In this document: positions 62,260 through 64,000 of the stretch, piece after piece
Layout: each line of letters starts with the position of its first letter
Position numbering within the stretch: position 1 is the first letter of the stretch
Source: Aquilaria yunnanensis
Taxonomy: Eukaryota; Streptophyta; Magnoliopsida; Malvales; Thymelaeaceae
DNA: 64,000 bases
Assembly: GCA_039654915.1 (NCBI GenBank)
Contig: CM077600.1
Location: 29,199,992-29,263,991, forward strand
Reading direction: 5' to 3'
Made by a program: the position numbers and the translations under genes
The notes under the pieces: generated by a model
What the model was told of the DNA's origin: nothing
The model's input: only the letters and a program-made list of their open reading frames with translations
The model's database searches: none

Positions 62260-63282
62260 AAACTAAAGCACAAAAACAAAGTACTCTAGTCCACCAGCTT
62301 TGCCTATGTTCCCCCATGTACTTCTATCTTCAACCAAAAACTTAATTTTAATAACGATAAACAAAATTTGGTTTTGATCAATAAAACAAGAATTCTAAAT
62401 TAAGAATAATCACACAAGGAGATGAGATGAGGACTTAGTGATCGAGCGGCATACTCAGCTAAACAAACACCCCAACTCCTTGATTTGATTACACAATACT
62501 TGCTACATAAACCCAACCTCAGCCACTCCTCTCCCCACAAATAATTCTAACAACAAATTCAAAAGATAACCTTTTCTTTGAATTTGAGCAATTAAGACAT
62601 GGAAGGCTCATTGATCAAGTCAAACAATGGCCTAAAACAATAATTTGCAACAAATTTCTTGTTTCAAGCCATTCATAGTATATAAGACGTTAGACCAATA
62701 GGAACTATCGTTGGTTAAGAGCAAGAAGTGTTGGGATTGAGAGCTTACGTCAGTGGTGAGGATTTCTTCAACTACAACTATATTGGAGATTGCCCCAATA
62801 CAAAAATAAATAGTAACTTAATCAAAAACATGCAGACATTGATCAAAGATTTGGCCATAGCAAATCAATTAAAGCTCCAAGATAAAAAGCTTCTTAAGTG
62901 GATGGTAAGAAAGCATGACTTTGCATACGTACGAGATAACAACCAGTTTGTGCTTAGTCAGCCATCCCATTAGTAGCGTTAAACATAGGACTAAGAGTTA
63001 AGACATTTGTAAAGTTTTAGAATTGAAATAAAAACTCAAAATGTTTTAGGACTGAACTAGAAAAGTATACCAAGTTTTACGATTGACCATGCTCTTTCCC
63101 CAGAAAAATATAAGAAAGAAAAAGTAAAGTGCGTCGATAAAATTGTCCTACTCATGTGGAGTGTAATAGCCGCCGCCACCCAGCAAGGATAGAGCAGTTA
63201 GGAACACCTATCCTACCGCTAAGGGATTGGTCGAGCACGGCTAGTCATAATTAAACCAAGGGACCAACACAAGATTGTCAGC

Positions 63283-63371
63283 CACGTGTCGGTCAAGGCA
63301 CGTGTCTTTTTTTTCGTTGCGTGTCCTAGCTGGAAGAACATGGTTTGGGAGGATTTTTTGGTGCTACGTGG
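63283..63371. promoter_or_regulatory. Cluster of G-box/ABRE and DRE motifs
   Basis: CACGTG occurs at 63283-63288 and 63299-63304, each as CACGTGTC, and TACGTGG at 63365-63371. GTCGG (DRE core, inverted) and GGTCAA lie between the two G-boxes. Such a combination is typical of ABA- and drought-responsive promoters. No gene starts nearby within the window. Without the MULE at 58593-63101, the cluster would be about 680 bp upstream of the GolS start codon. Confidence 0.55.
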
Positions 63372-63434
63372 AACAGAATGAAAGGTCCAGATAAATAAAA
63401 CCGTTCGATCTCTTTGTTAATTACTTGTATTTAA

Positions 63435-63580
63435 AGGTGAGCATGAATTAGATAAATCCAAAACCCAACCCAAACTATCCCTATTGGGTTGGGTTAGGTT
63501 AGGTAAAAATTGATCATGGTTCGTAGGTTGGTTTTACATATAGGAGAACCAACGATTTTTGGGTTGGTTCTGATTCCATA
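63435..63580. repeat. hAT-like fragment shared with 50846-51385
   Basis: AAAACCCAACCCAAAC, TTGATCATGGTTCGTAGG and GAACCAACGATTTTTGGG use the same vocabulary as the insertion at 50846-51385, partly in inverted orientation. It is probably one end of an element that continues to the right. Confidence 0.45.
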
Positions 63581-64000
63581 TATATTTATTTATTTATTGA
63601 TCATTTTATGTTTTTATATTAAACTCTTAAACTGGTGTTTCAAATTGAAACAGTATGAAAGTTGCGGGATCATTTATGAAATTTTTTTATATTTACTTAA
63701 ATTACTTCACTTCCTAGACCAATTACTCCTGGGTCATTTTGCTTTCGATATTCCATTCCAGGTTACTCTCTACAACACAATCATCAAATTTTTTTTTTCA
63801 TTTATGAGCTATGCGAAACTAAAAATTCATGACATCTATACATTTTAGGTTTTGATACTAAAGAAGATAGTCTTAAAAGCTCAGTTTTCTATATTGAATG
63901 TCATACCAATTTTAGAATTACAGGAATGAAGTAAAGTAAACTGGTTGAGATGAAAGATACTCCACAAGTAACTCTTTTGAATCATTTTGATAAAAACAAC
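63581..64000. other. AT-rich tail of the window
   Basis: The ORF spanning 63510-63848 is a hydrophobic, low-complexity translation of AT-rich DNA that begins inside the repeat. I do not regard it as a gene. Nothing else is recognised. Confidence 0.4.

Larger units (their letters stand above)
58593..63101. mobile_element. Mutator-like element (4.5 kb) in the GolS promoter, hosting a CACTA element
   Basis: 58593-58725 and the reverse complement of about 62970-63101 match over about 130 bp, including ACTTTTCTA / GCTTTTCTA, AGTCCTAAAAC, TTTTATTTCA and ACTTTACAAAT in order. AGAAAAAAAT (58583-58592) and AGAAAAATAT (63102-63111) form a 9/10 target duplication. The MULE's own interior is only 58730-59356 and 62263-62970. 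An ORF at 62728-62973 (81 codons) is unrecognised. No MULE transposase is present. Confidence 0.85.

Noticed and set aside
63510..63848. 112-codon membrane-protein-like ORF
   Set aside because: The hydrophobic composition follows from AT-rich DNA and the start lies inside a dispersed repeat.

Overview
This window is nuclear DNA from a flowering plant, most likely a dicot. It is AT-rich, its genes have GT-AG introns, and the recognisable proteins are plant-specific (NIMIN, WAT1-related, galactinol synthase) or typical plant housekeeping proteins (ARF1, RPT6). The left edge is a degenerate CCCTAAA array, so the start is subtelomeric or an interstitial telomeric block. I cannot name the species.

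Layout. 1-14 kb: telomere-like repeat, then AT-rich DNA with fragments of CACTA-, hAT-, Stowaway- and SINE-like elements, a 1.28-kb Mutator-like element (MULE) at 6240-7517, and strand-asymmetric T-rich and A-rich tracts around 10-14 kb. 14.9-15.3 kb: a single-exon NIMIN gene (an NPR1-interacting repressor type). 15.9-32 kb: gene-poor, with Stowaway MITEs, a fresh 650-bp tandem duplication, a decayed Ty3 reverse-transcriptase fragment, and an Athila-like LTR/PBS/gag remnant. 32.7-35.5 kb: a complete seven-exon WAT1-related (EamA) transporter gene. 36.98-39.88 kb: a MULE with 9-bp target duplications ending about 60 bp upstream of the TATA-like box of an ARF1-type GTPase gene (coding 40.47-42.65 kb). 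44.35-50.07 kb, minus strand: a complete nine-exon RPT6 (26S proteasome ATPase) gene whose first intron holds a 2.3-kb non-autonomous LTR retrotransposon in antisense orientation. 50.7-54.7 kb: a MULE remnant invaded by a hAT-like piece and a 2.6-kb solo LTR. 56.67-58.09 kb, minus strand: a galactinol synthase pseudogene with several independent lesions. 58.59-63.10 kb: a MULE in the pseudogene's promoter, itself carrying a 2.9-kb CACTA element.

The window therefore has four intact protein genes (NIMIN, WAT1-like, ARF1, RPT6) and one dead gene (GolS), with mobile elements in promoters and introns rather than in exons. The most informative parts are the nested insertions whose target duplications can be read directly. 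In particular, a MULE seems to have separated an ABRE/G-box cluster (63.28-63.37 kb) from the galactinol synthase promoter. The intronic retrotransposon also carries an unrecognised 289-codon ORF where gag-pol would be expected. All exon joins were made by eye from splice signals and family knowledge; no alignment or search was run.
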